Of a stretch of 32,156 bases of DNA, positions 16,815-24,647 are shown one piece after another. A program made the translations under genes and the position numbers. The notes under the pieces were generated by a model. It made no database searches. It was not told the DNA's origin and saw only the letters and a list, made by a program, of their open reading frames with translations. Source of the stretch: Lachnospiraceae bacterium (GTDB lineage: Bacteria > Bacillota > Clostridia > Lachnospirales > Lachnospiraceae); contig JAIKYA010000155.1 of NCBI GenBank assembly GCA_024683645.1, positions 1-32,156 of the forward strand, written 5' to 3'. Numbering within the stretch: position 1 is the first letter of the stretch; every line of letters starts with the position of its first letter.

Positions 16815-18089
16815 TCATTTTATTGAAAAATATTTTTCCGGTACTTCTACTTTTGTGGTACCCATGTAATAACCGGGATCACCGAATATATATGTATCCT
16901 GATAAATCAGAAATGTATTGTCATACTTTACTCCGCCTTCGGCATCTATGTAATTTGATCCGTTCCATTCAGCTCCGGGAGAAAACACTCCATATGCTTT
17001 GGACAGATCATTGATGTCCGTCAGTGTACTGTTTCCTTCAATAACATTCTTTGCATGCTCCGCAAGACCTGCCGACACGGTATATCCGTATGAATACGTC
17101 CATGTTCCGAATCTTCCCGCTCCTCCGTTTTCCACGATCACTTCTTCTATCTTCTCGGTCATTTTTTCAAAATCGCCTGCATAACTTATAAGATCGAGAT
17201 CAAGAGCTCCCGGATAGCCCATTAAGGGTGAAGGAAGATCTGCTTCTATAAAATATCCTCCGTACTTTAAGAGCATTCTGATAAGAGGTTCCGTATGAGC
17301 ATCGTTTGTGCAGAAATACGCGGTATTCTTTCCGTATTTTTCAACCCACTCGGGAACATGTTCCGTGATGAACTGCTGGGCTCCCGGTACTCCCACATCC
17401 GTTGTGGGGTCGGGTGCCTCCTCCATCTCAAATGTCATACCGAATTCTTCACATGCGGCCCTCATTATCGCTACCTGTCTTGATACGGTTTCATAATCGA
17501 GATGCCTCGGGAAGGATATATGTACAAAAGTATCACAACCGAGTTCATGCGCACTTCGTATCATCAGATACCCGCGTGCTACAAAGTCGCTGTTGACAAC
17601 CAGATCTGCCACTTCCCCTATCTCGGAGAAGTCTTCATATGCTTCACCCGCAATACAGAGGATGTCCGGCCTTTTCTCCTTGATACGCCTGAAAGCTTCC
17701 GTCGTGCCGTCTACAGCCTGATTGACGATTATAGCTTTTATCTTCGGATCATCGGCCATATCCTCAATAATTTTTACGGTAGTATCAATATCTTCACTGA
17801 AATTGTCCGGATATATGGCAAGTGTCACTTTATCATCACCGTACATCTCACGAAAAGCCTCTGCACCACGCCTGTCATCCTCTGACTGTGCATAGGATCC
17901 CGTAACTATACCTATACGGAAAGCATCATTTTTTGCAGGAACTTCTTCTTTAACAGACTGCTCTGCAATTCCGCTATCAGTCGTGCTGACGACCGGACTT
18001 TCTTCTGTGATATCATCTGTCCTCCCGCAAGCACTCATAAGCAGAATAAGTGAAAGTATCGGTAATATATATCTCTTTTTTATCATCAT
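16815..18089 (-). CDS. Periplasmic-binding-like lipoprotein, DUF3798-type
   Basis: 424 residues. A lipoprotein signal (MMIKKRYILPILSLILLMSA then CGRTDD) puts the lipid-modified Cys at 21. After a Ser/Glu-rich linker comes a Rossmann-type binding fold (FRIGIVTGSYAQSEDDRRGA, VTLAIYPDNF, IKAIIVNQAVDGTTEAF, DLVVNSDF) resembling type-1 periplasmic sugar-binding proteins; I assign DUF3798 by remembered pattern, not by search. SD GGAGG lies 6 nt before the ATG, inside the end of the upstream kinase gene (2-nt gap). Lying between two sensor kinases in one operon, it is likely a ligand receptor feeding one of them. Confidence 0.7.
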   Translation of the reverse strand: MMIKKRYILPILSLILLMSACGRTDDITEESPVVSTTDSGIAEQSVKEEVPAKNDAFRIGIVTGSYAQSEDDRRGAEAFREMYGDDKVTLAIYPDNFSEDIDTTVKIIEDMADDPKIKAIIVNQAVDGTTEAFRRIKEKRPDILCIAGEAYEDFSEIGEVADLVVNSDFVARGYLMIRSAHELGCDTFVHISFPRHLDYETVSRQVAIMRAACEEFGMTFEMEEAPDPTTDVGVPGAQQFITEHVPEWVEKYGKNTAYFCTNDAHTEPLIRMLLKYGGYFIEADLPSPLMGYPGALDLDLISYAGDFEKMTEKIEEVIVENGGAGRFGTWTYSYGYTVSAGLAEHAKNVIEGNSTLTDINDLSKAYGVFSPGAEWNGSNYIDAEGGVKYDNTFLIYQDTYIFGDPGYYMGTTKVEVPEKYFSIK

Positions 18090-18091
18090 GT

Positions 18092-20587
18092 TCAGCCTCC
18101 AACCTTCATCACCGCATCCGGTGTATGTTTTTCAAGATATTTCTCCATTGCTTTGCTGCCTGTCACGCATATACATCTGTATGTACCGTCCAGCCTTTCC
18201 TTTTCCTTCTTCAGCTTTTCGAGATCGTTACCCCACATCAGCAGTACCGGCAGCTCGTGCTCCCTGTTCGGATTCAGAAGTTTTTCTTTCGGAAGAAGTT
18301 TCTTTAAAACTTTTTCCAGAGCCTCATACTTAACGGGTTTGCTCAGGTATGAGGTAAAACCTTTACTCAGATAATTATCCTCGGCTCCCATTATCGCATC
18401 TGCCGTAAGTGCAACCACCGGAGTCCCGTGCAGGATATCTTTTTCCTTCAGGGCATTCAGCGTTTCTTCACCGTTCATTCCCGGCATCATCTGATCCATG
18501 AGAATGCAGTCATATTTATTTCTCTCAGCCTGCTCTATACATTCCGCTCCCGAAGCTACCAGATCTGTTTTTATCTTTGTATCCCTTATAAGTCCTGCGA
18601 TCACTTCCAGGTTCATCTCATTATCATCGACTACCAGAAGCCTTGCTTCAGGTGCATACAGTCCTATAGTTTCCGTTTCCTGATTATTCAGCATATCTTT
18701 TACTGCCCTGCTGAAATTGCCTATCGGTGCGGCTTTCACTACCTTCTGCGGTACAGTCACGGTAAAGCACGAGCCCTTTCCGTATTCGCTTTCCACTTCT
18801 ATCTTTCCTTCCATCATCTCCAGAAGTCTACTGGTAATGAAAAGTCCCAGTCCGGTTCCTTCTATATTACGGTTTTTCTTCTCTTCGAGACGCTGGAAAC
18901 TGTTAAAGAGTTTTTCCTTATCTTCTTCTCTTATACCTATACCTGTATCATTTACTTTTATTATCAGATCTATATTATTTCCCATCATCGTTGATACCGA
19001 CGATACTTCGACATTCACGCTTCCTCTTTTCGTATACTTTATAGCATTGTTGATTATATTGAGCATTATCTGTCTGATCCTTATCTCATCACCGTTTAAG
19101 CGAGAAGGCATATCTTCTGCTACGGCAAAGTTATATTCAAGCTCTTTTTTCTGTGCCCTGTATCGTGTAAGGTTGAGCACGTCATTTAAAACGGATGCTA
19201 TATCGTAATCCACCGGTATGATCTCAAACTTTCCGGCCTCTATCTTACTCATATCAAGTATGTCGTTTATGATCGAGAGCAGTGTATTACCTGCACTCTT
19301 TATCTCCAACGCATAATTCTTTACTCTTTCTTCCCTCGTATCTCTGATTATCATTTCATCCATGCCGAGGATACCGTTAAGAGGCGTCCTTATCTCATGG
19401 GACATATTTGCAAGGAAATCATCTTTGGCTTTGTTAGTATGCTGCAGTTCCGTTGCTTCCAGCCTTATTCCTATCAGCTGCTTTATAGTATGTATGATCG
19501 CGCAGATCATAAACCCGAAGAGTCCGAAGGCCATGAACAGACCCGAAAATACGCCGTTATGTGCAAACTGATATACACCGATCTGTATCACTGCTGCGAT
19601 CGCCAGCAAAACAAAACCAATCGCAACCACCTTATATGAATAAGCAAGACGGCGCTTTATATCCAGGAAGATAGTTGCGAACATGACTGCTATACTTATC
19701 AGAGCACAAAGTGCAGAGGGAACAAAGCTGTTGATAAGAGATACTTTTCCGAGTACAAACAGTGCCGTACAGATTGCAAAATTCACTATCTCAAATAAAC
19801 TCACGGCTGTCAGGGCCTTACTGTATCTGCCTTTCTGCAGTGAGTCGATAAATACAAAGAACGGAAGCGGCATGATCATTACCATGATAAAAGGAATATC
19901 CGACATAACGGACAGGTTTCTCGAATACAGCTGCCTGAATACCGAATTGGATAAAACCCACATAGCACCGATGATAACACCGATGGAAAGATGTTCCATC
20001 TCAAGATATTTCTTATGAATTATCTTATAACATACGGATGCCACAAGAGATATAACGCCGAGCAGCAATATCGAAAGTCCCACAAAGAGTTCCAGTCCAT
20101 ACTGATCAAAAAGATATGTAAGTACCCCCAGCCGCGTTCCTATATAGACTTCATAAACCATTCCGGAATTATATTCATAACGTACCCTGAGCGTACGTCC
20201 CGCATCTTCCGGATATATTGAGGCCATCACAAAACATTCTGCCGACTGGTCCCCGAAAAACTTATAATCTTCAGTCTTTAAGCTTTCCCGCAGTTCATCG
20301 TCTACATAGATATCCATATCCATTCCGCGGAATAACAGAACACAATAGTCCTTTTTAAATACCTCCGGCAGCTTTGTTTCTACAACTATCTCTCCATCCG
20401 TATGTCCGGGCACGGCAAAATGAACCCTGCTGCCGTCTTCTTTTACTTCATACCATGCATCACCGGGTAACACATCGCATATATTTCCGTTCATGGGAAC
20501 ATTGGCCGGCAGGATCAGCTGGCCGATAAAGATATAAATAAATACCAATATAAGAATAACAGATAATGCAATCCTGATCTTTTTCAA
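18092..20587 (-). CDS. Hybrid sensor histidine kinase with 7TM-type membrane sensor
   Basis: 831 residues. One N-terminal TM (about 5-27), then an extracellular beta domain (about 30-165) and seven or so closely spaced TM segments (about 168-370), resembling the 7TMR-DISM plan. The cytoplasmic part has an H-box NMSHEIRTPLNGILG (His near 396), N-box NIINNAIKYT near 512, DTGIGI and GTGLGL. A receiver follows, with LLVVDDNEMN and the phospho-acceptor in LMDQMMPGM near 699, then a C-terminal half-receiver-like tail ending VMKVGG. The start is a TTG: AAGGTGG lies about 7 nt upstream and no in-frame ATG fits. It is closely related to the kinase at 14402-16810 across the catalytic half. 12 nt separate it from the Hpt gene. 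Confidence 0.87.
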   Translation of the reverse strand: MKKIRIALSVILILVFIYIFIGQLILPANVPMNGNICDVLPGDAWYEVKEDGSRVHFAVPGHTDGEIVVETKLPEVFKKDYCVLLFRGMDMDIYVDDELRESLKTEDYKFFGDQSAECFVMASIYPEDAGRTLRVRYEYNSGMVYEVYIGTRLGVLTYLFDQYGLELFVGLSILLLGVISLVASVCYKIIHKKYLEMEHLSIGVIIGAMWVLSNSVFRQLYSRNLSVMSDIPFIMVMIMPLPFFVFIDSLQKGRYSKALTAVSLFEIVNFAICTALFVLGKVSLINSFVPSALCALISIAVMFATIFLDIKRRLAYSYKVVAIGFVLLAIAAVIQIGVYQFAHNGVFSGLFMAFGLFGFMICAIIHTIKQLIGIRLEATELQHTNKAKDDFLANMSHEIRTPLNGILGMDEMIIRDTREERVKNYALEIKSAGNTLLSIINDILDMSKIEAGKFEIIPVDYDIASVLNDVLNLTRYRAQKKELEYNFAVAEDMPSRLNGDEIRIRQIMLNIINNAIKYTKRGSVNVEVSSVSTMMGNNIDLIIKVNDTGIGIREEDKEKLFNSFQRLEEKKNRNIEGTGLGLFITSRLLEMMEGKIEVESEYGKGSCFTVTVPQKVVKAAPIGNFSRAVKDMLNNQETETIGLYAPEARLLVVDDNEMNLEVIAGLIRDTKIKTDLVASGAECIEQAERNKYDCILMDQMMPGMNGEETLNALKEKDILHGTPVVALTADAIMGAEDNYLSKGFTSYLSKPVKYEALEKVLKKLLPKEKLLNPNREHELPVLLMWGNDLEKLKKEKERLDGTYRCICVTGSKAMEKYLEKHTPDAVMKVGG

Positions 20588-20599
20588 TATTAACCCACC

Positions 20600-21196
20600 T
20601 TATCCGATTGTCGGTGAGATCTCTTTTATGAGCTCTGCTGCCTCGTCATACATAAAATCATTAATGTAACTTTCTGCTTCCTTAAGCTTCTCTTTCATTT
20701 CAGCATTAAAAGAGTATCCCGCAAGTTTTATTACAAGTTCTTTTGAAAGCTCATCATCAAAATCATCTAAAGCATCCAGAAGCTTTGCTGCAATATCTTT
20801 TGCCTCATCCGCAGATATCTCTGCTGATGAGGTTTCATTTTCCTTTGGCATTACGGAGTCCAGTTTATTGTACAGCTTTTCATATGCTGATAAAGTTTCG
20901 ACAGTCTTTTCCTCTATTACCGCTATCTCATTGTTTCTCGCCGCCATCTCAAGAGTTTCAAACATCTTTGCCAGAGATCCGGCACCTATCATCCTGGAAT
21001 TACTCTTCATGGCATGTACGGCTATCATGTAATTCTCATAATCCTTATCCGTATACAGCTTCTCTATGTTCGCTCTGTTTTTTTCATAAGCATCACGATA
21101 GCGTCTAAGCGCAGACATATAACGGTCTTCACTTCCCGTGAATCCCAGTCCGGCTTCCTTATCTATCCCTGCTTCTATGAAAAAACTGTTATCCAT
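20600..21196 (-). CDS. Hpt (histidine phosphotransfer) domain protein
   Basis: 198 residues, all helical in appearance. The phosphotransfer motif is AVHAMKSNSRMIGA with His at 61, followed by LAKMFETLEMAARNNE, the typical Hpt pattern. The C-terminal half (about 110-198) is a second helical segment without a phospho-His. The ATG directly follows the stop of the response regulator gene (TAAATG). It supplies the link that hybrid kinases need to pass phosphate from their receivers to a separate regulator; both kinases downstream are candidate partners. Confidence 0.82.
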   Translation of the reverse strand: MDNSFFIEAGIDKEAGLGFTGSEDRYMSALRRYRDAYEKNRANIEKLYTDKDYENYMIAVHAMKSNSRMIGAGSLAKMFETLEMAARNNEIAVIEEKTVETLSAYEKLYNKLDSVMPKENETSSAEISADEAKDIAAKLLDALDDFDDELSKELVIKLAGYSFNAEMKEKLKEAESYINDFMYDEAAELIKEISPTIG

Positions 21197-22000
21197 TTAT
21201 CCCAGTACCTCTATTATCTTTGCTACGAGATCTGATTTTCGCGGAGGTTTGATGATATAACCCTGAGGCCGCAGCTCGGTAAGCGTCTGTATCACCGTAG
21301 ACCTCTCAGTCATACCTGTAAGGAACATCACGGGTATTACCGCATATTCGTCTATCGTACGCATCTGCTTAAGTACCTGCGGCCCGTCTTTTTCTGGCAT
21401 CAGATAATCCAGCAGTATCAGATCCGGAGTATGTTTCATCAGGAATTTGAACATCGCGTCGCCGGACTTAACAACGGATACATTATAAAACTCCTCCAGC
21501 TGTTCCTTGATACTTACCAGCTGTTCCGTATCGTCATCCACTACAAGTATGTGTTTTTTCTTTGACTTTTCATCAAATTCTTCATTGATGAATTCCCTGA
21601 ATTCAGGACTCTCCCCTTTTTCTTCCAGCTCATCTTCTATCTGCTGCAGCTTTTCATACAGCGCCATCAGTGCTACAGGCCTGGAAAGGAAATAAAATTT
21701 CCTCAGCTCTGTATTCTTGATAAAGGTTTTTTCATCTTCGTTGTTGGTTACGACTATAATAGTACAGTTTCCCTGCATGGAAACATTTTTAAGTACATTG
21801 AATGTTTTCACCGTATCTGCCGTTTCATCACCCAGACAGATGATGATTACTTTTGGCAGCTCACTCAAGATAAGGTCAAATAACGCACTCTTACTGGGTG
21901 CGCATTTGATCGTAATATATCCTCTGTCCGACTCAAGATGTTCGCTTATGTCACGACAGATCTTTTTGTTTTTCCCGGTTACAAGTACTTTGAGTTTCAT
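21197..22000 (-). CDS. Response regulator with pseudo-receiver and true receiver, no output domain
   Basis: 267 residues. The C-terminal domain (about 150-267) is a full receiver: ILVVDDDTEQ acidic pair, phospho-acceptor in LILLDYLMP near 197, FLTG and IIKPP. The N-terminal 125 residues have the same alternating fold (VLVTGKNKKI, VIIICLGDE, TIIVVTNNED, FLSRPVALMAL) but lack the acidic cluster and acceptor Asp and have Arg where Lys is usual, so it is a pseudo-receiver. No DNA-binding or enzymatic output is visible, so its output is presumably protein-protein contact. Start immediately follows the stop of the DUF3021 gene; AAAGGTGA precedes it. Confidence 0.82.
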   Translation of the reverse strand: MKLKVLVTGKNKKICRDISEHLESDRGYITIKCAPSKSALFDLILSELPKVIIICLGDETADTVKTFNVLKNVSMQGNCTIIVVTNNEDEKTFIKNTELRKFYFLSRPVALMALYEKLQQIEDELEEKGESPEFREFINEEFDEKSKKKHILVVDDDTEQLVSIKEQLEEFYNVSVVKSGDAMFKFLMKHTPDLILLDYLMPEKDGPQVLKQMRTIDEYAVIPVMFLTGMTERSTVIQTLTELRPQGYIIKPPRKSDLVAKIIEVLG

Positions 22001-22459
22001 TTATTCACCTTTTTGATCCGAAGACTCGTTCTTAAGACTTTCCAGTTCTTTATTCAGCTTTCTTATTTCTTTCTTATATATAGTATAAAGTATCAGCCAA
22101 ATGATAAAATACGCGATCACCATGCAGGCGAAAATGACCCATACCATGGCATCATCTATTTCAAATCTCCATAAAGTGAAGCCAAAACCGAAAAACATCG
22201 TAAATACGATCAAAAAGTGTATCAAAGTAGCGCCTAAGATACTTAAGCGTTCAATATCATATATTATGGAACTTCCGCAGTTGACTGCACCGAAAATGCC
22301 GCCCATCAGCAGATAGAAGATAAACTTTCCTGCTGTCATGTCTCCGGTCCCGTTGATCATTCCGGTTATCGCGTCCAGCATAAACATGCAGTTCATTACC
22401 ATGCCGCCGAAAAATCCAAAGATCACAAGCAATATGGTTTTTTTCATTTTGTCACTCAT
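22001..22459 (-). CDS. DUF3021-type four-helix membrane protein
   Basis: 152 residues from the ATG at 22459 (MSDKMKKTILLVIFGFFGG), chosen because GGAGGAAAGG lies just upstream; a longer frame to 22525 would overlap the regulator gene deeply. Four TM segments (about 8-28, 43-62, 78-98, 108-130) are followed by a charged cytoplasmic coil (KKEIRKLNKELESLKN). DUF3021 proteins are typically encoded beside LytTR regulators, as here: the ATG overlaps the end of the LytTR gene by 8 bp. By analogy with LytTR regulatory systems, where a membrane partner restrains the regulator, it is likely to control the upstream LytTR protein. Confidence 0.8.
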   Translation of the reverse strand: MSDKMKKTILLVIFGFFGGMVMNCMFMLDAITGMINGTGDMTAGKFIFYLLMGGIFGAVNCGSSIIYDIERLSILGATLIHFLIVFTMFFGFGFTLWRFEIDDAMVWVIFACMVIAYFIIWLILYTIYKKEIRKLNKELESLKNESSDQKGE

Positions 22460-23245
22460 GATCCTTTCCTCCCTGATTGATACTTGAAAACTTCTCCTGA
22501 ATAGCGCGTACATACCTGCGCGCAACCCAGGTCTCAGTGCCGTCTTTCAGGGACACTTTAATCGTTCCGGCCATACTCAGATCAAAGCCTGATATCATCC
22601 TGATATTGACCAGTTCAAATCGGCTGATACGGACAAACTTGCTGCTGTCCAGTCTTCCTTCTAGCTCTCCCAGCGTCTGTCTGGATCTGTAAGTCTTTCC
22701 TTCGGAACAAACCATGATCTTCCTGTTTTCGGAGTAGATACGTGTTATATCTTCCGAATTAAGGAACACGACCGTATCCGGATCTGAATTATACAAATAA
22801 AGATTTTCCGTGAATTCGCCGCCGCTTATGTTTACATCGCCTGTGGTAATCTGCGTTTTACTGCTTACGGTACCGCCGGTTACTGTAAGATCACAGCCTT
22901 TGAAAATGAATATGTTTCCTTGCTGATTTCCGGTAAGTCCTATTACTCCGCTGCTTATGAATTTACCGGTTTTTGTACCTTCAAACATGAGTATGCCGCT
23001 TCCGGTCAGGCCGCCATTGTCAGTGATCACCAGCTTATGACCGTTCATTTCCACAAAGATCTGGCCAAGATCCTGGTTAAGTGTATGATTGATGACCTTG
23101 TCTATAGTTACATCCTTAAGCAGCGTTAACAAAGGATGATAATAATTACTGTGTGCAGGACATTCTGCTATATAATCCGCTTCCTCTATTGCCTTGAGAG
23201 CCGCTTCTATAGATTCATATTTTACTGTTTCATATGTCGGGTCAT
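22452..23245 (-). CDS. LytTR DNA-binding regulator with secreted-type N-terminal module; start out of frame
   Basis: The C-terminal 100 or so residues are a LytTR domain (VVFLNSEDITRIYSENRKIM, KFVRISRFELVNIRMI, VSLKDGTETWVARRYVRAIQ). There is no receiver. The N-terminal half reads YESIEAALKAI, LLTLLKDVTIDKVI, IFVEMNGHKLVITDNGG, LTVTGG and NISGGEF, the pattern of beta-helix-like modules of secreted proteins. There is no signal peptide or TM. The good start is ATG 23245 with SD AGGAGG 8 nt upstream, but it reads MTRHMKQ-stop. The coding frame is shifted by one base and is open only back to 23246 (TAT-GAC-CCG-ACA), where no start codon exists before the TTG at 23132, which has no SD. One lost base after ATG would explain this. 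First gene of the operon, under operator copy 5; proposed regulator of all six operators. Confidence 0.75.
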
Positions 23246-23301
23246 AAGCTTAACCTCCTGAAAAGAGTATTCTCACCACGTAAAGCGGCCTCACTAAACA
23301 C

Positions 23302-23371
23302 ACTCTAACACTTTCGATCCGACGATTTCAATAATTTAGCTACGAACGGTCGTTTTCAGACGACGAACGGA
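23302..23371 (-). promoter_or_regulatory. LytTR-type operator copy 5 and promoter of the signalling operon
   Basis: Minus strand: TCCGTTCGT (23363-23371), 12 nt, ACCGTTCGT (23342-23350), 10 nt, -35 TTGAAA (23326-23331), 18 nt, -10 TAGAGT (23302-23307). About 50 nt of leader precede the SD at 23254-23259. The operon's first gene encodes a LytTR protein, so this implies autoregulation. Confidence 0.75.
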
Positions 23372-23410
23372 AAAAAACAGAAAAAGCACCCTCGGATGCT
23401 TCTTCTGTTT
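23371..23410 (-). terminator. Rho-independent terminator of the Rpn-type gene
   Basis: Interrupted stem: AAACAGAA (23375-23382) with TTCTGTTT (23403-23410), and AAGCA (23384-23388) with TGCTT (23397-23401). It is followed by a T run on the minus strand that leads straight into operator copy 5. Confidence 0.75.
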
Positions 23411-23435
23411 CCCTATTTCCTATGTCCTTAGCGGA

Positions 23436-24356
23436 TCAATCTTTATGGTCTATCATTGCTACAGCTTCTTCCCTGGTCGCTGCAGTTCCTTTATCCAGCA
23501 GCAACTGTATAAATTCTTCACGCTGTTGATCAATAATACGATCCTTCTGCAGCAGCTGTTCGTTCTGCTCTGCCATTATTTTTTCCTGTCTCGCAAGTCT
23601 TTTATTCAATCCGGATTGTCTTTTATAGTAATCTTCCCTTGCCTGGCACTGCTGGCGGATACGCTCATCTTCAGACAATTCATATATGGTTTTTGCTGCC
23701 TCTGCCAGATTTTCATTCTTTGCTGCCAACATTTTTATCTCCTCCCACGTCTTTGCCCTGAATAGTTTTGCCCATTCATCAATATGATACTGTTTGTCTT
23801 CTTCCGTAGCGAGTTCGGTTTTTGTCAGATCAACTATGCCTATCATCAGATTCTCATTGTAAACATAGTGTTTTTTCGATTCCATCAGCCTGTATGTAGA
23901 ATACAATGCCGGATAATCTTCAAATAATGTAAATCCCAGAAAACTGATCTGATAAACAGGCTTTAATTCCTCGTAATCATCTCCTCTGTTAAGTTCTGCA
24001 AAATTCCGGCATGCATAAAACGCAGATCGGTTTTTCCAGTTTCCTTCATCCAATACCTGCATCTCAAGATTTACTCTTGATCCCGTATCGAGAAGCACAT
24101 TTACGTCCAGGATGATAGTCTTTTCTTCTGCGCTTTCTCCGAGGATTATCGGGTTGGTCACTTCCAGATCCATTATAGCATTATCCGGTAACTCTAATAA
24201 TGCTCGTATGAGAGATTTCAGTACCGATGTGTTTTTCTGCAATAATGCCTTGAAAAAATAATCATTTGTCAGTCTGATCCGCAGATTTCCTGTCTGTTCT
24301 GCATACAACGGTATACTGTTGCCTTCTGCATTAGTATTCTTTTTTGTTATGTCCAT
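23436..24356 (-). CDS. Rpn-family PD-(D/E)XK nuclease/transposase-like protein
   Basis: 306 residues from ATG 24356. The first part has the PDDEXK_2/Rpn pattern: LTNDYFFKALLQ, VTNPIILGE, then D84 (ILDVNV) and E98-x-Q100 (LEMQV), the expected metal-binding core, then RSAFYACRNFAE. The C-terminal third is a charged coiled coil (about 200-290). Family members are DNA endonucleases said to promote recombination, or orphan proteins once called transposases. Two ATGs are in frame; AAAGGAG is one base from the first (24362) and 8 from the second, so the second is chosen. It has its own near-consensus promoter without a LytTR site, and a leader hairpin. Confidence 0.82.
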   Translation of the reverse strand: MDITKKNTNAEGNSIPLYAEQTGNLRIRLTNDYFFKALLQKNTSVLKSLIRALLELPDNAIMDLEVTNPIILGESAEEKTIILDVNVLLDTGSRVNLEMQVLDEGNWKNRSAFYACRNFAELNRGDDYEELKPVYQISFLGFTLFEDYPALYSTYRLMESKKHYVYNENLMIGIVDLTKTELATEEDKQYHIDEWAKLFRAKTWEEIKMLAAKNENLAEAAKTIYELSEDERIRQQCQAREDYYKRQSGLNKRLARQEKIMAEQNEQLLQKDRIIDQQREEFIQLLLDKGTAATREEAVAMIDHKD

Positions 24357-24362
24357 AAGCAT

Positions 24363-24422
24363 TCTCCTTTCGTCAGTTGCTTACAGGAGAGCATATGGAC
24401 TAATTATTTATAATCTCTCCTG
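24363..24422 (-). promoter_or_regulatory. Leader of the Rpn-type gene with two competing hairpins over the ribosome binding site
   Basis: In transcript order: CAGGAGAG (24422-24415), CTCTCCTG (24391-24384), then AGGAGA of the SD (24368-24363). The middle arm can pair perfectly with the first (8 bp) or, through TCTCCT, with the SD (6 bp). These exclusive pairings could expose or hide the SD. No ligand or trigger is visible. Confidence 0.4.
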
Positions 24423-24525
24423 CTTTAATTTGTAAATGTAAAGTTGGATAAAAGCAGTTAAGATTACAGAATTTATTAGATATAAGAACTATCAGAAACT
24501 ATGATCTTCGTTGCTTTGTGTGCAT

Positions 24526-24554
24526 AGTATAGCACAGACAGTCAGGCAAGACAA
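24526..24554 (-). promoter_or_regulatory. Promoter of the Rpn-type gene
   Basis: Minus strand: -35 TTGTCT (24549-24554), 17-bp spacer, -10 TATACT (24526-24531). It is the strongest sigma-70-type match among the promoters examined here and predicts a leader of about 160 nt. Confidence 0.65.
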
Positions 24555-24580
24555 TACTGAATTATCGATCACTACTATCC

Positions 24581-24624
24581 GACGAGGAACGAAAACAAAC
24601 ACCCGGCAGTATCTGCCGGGTGTT
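24581..24624 (-). terminator. Terminator of the 24648-25222 relic, with a decayed half operator beyond it
   Basis: Perfect stem AACACCCGGCAG (24598-24609) with CTGCCGGGTGTT (24613-24624) and a 3-nt loop, followed on the minus strand by TTTGTTTTCG. It is almost the same as the terminator of the giant gene (3398-3426). The bases beyond (24581-24596, GACGAGGAACGAAAAC on the plus strand) correspond to GACGAACGGTAAAAAC next to that terminator, so they look like a degenerate distal half-site. Confidence 0.75.
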
Positions 24625-24647
24625 GTGGGTCCTATTGGTCTTTCAGC

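Noticed and set aside
23436-24356. Rpn-type gene as a complete mobile element
   Set aside because: I see no terminal inverted repeats or target duplications around it, only its own promoter and terminator.
24563-24596. A seventh operator for the Rpn-type gene
   Set aside because: At the expected distance from its -35 the half-sites match at only about half the positions. Only a degraded distal half beside the terminator is recognisable, and the promoter is near consensus without an activator.
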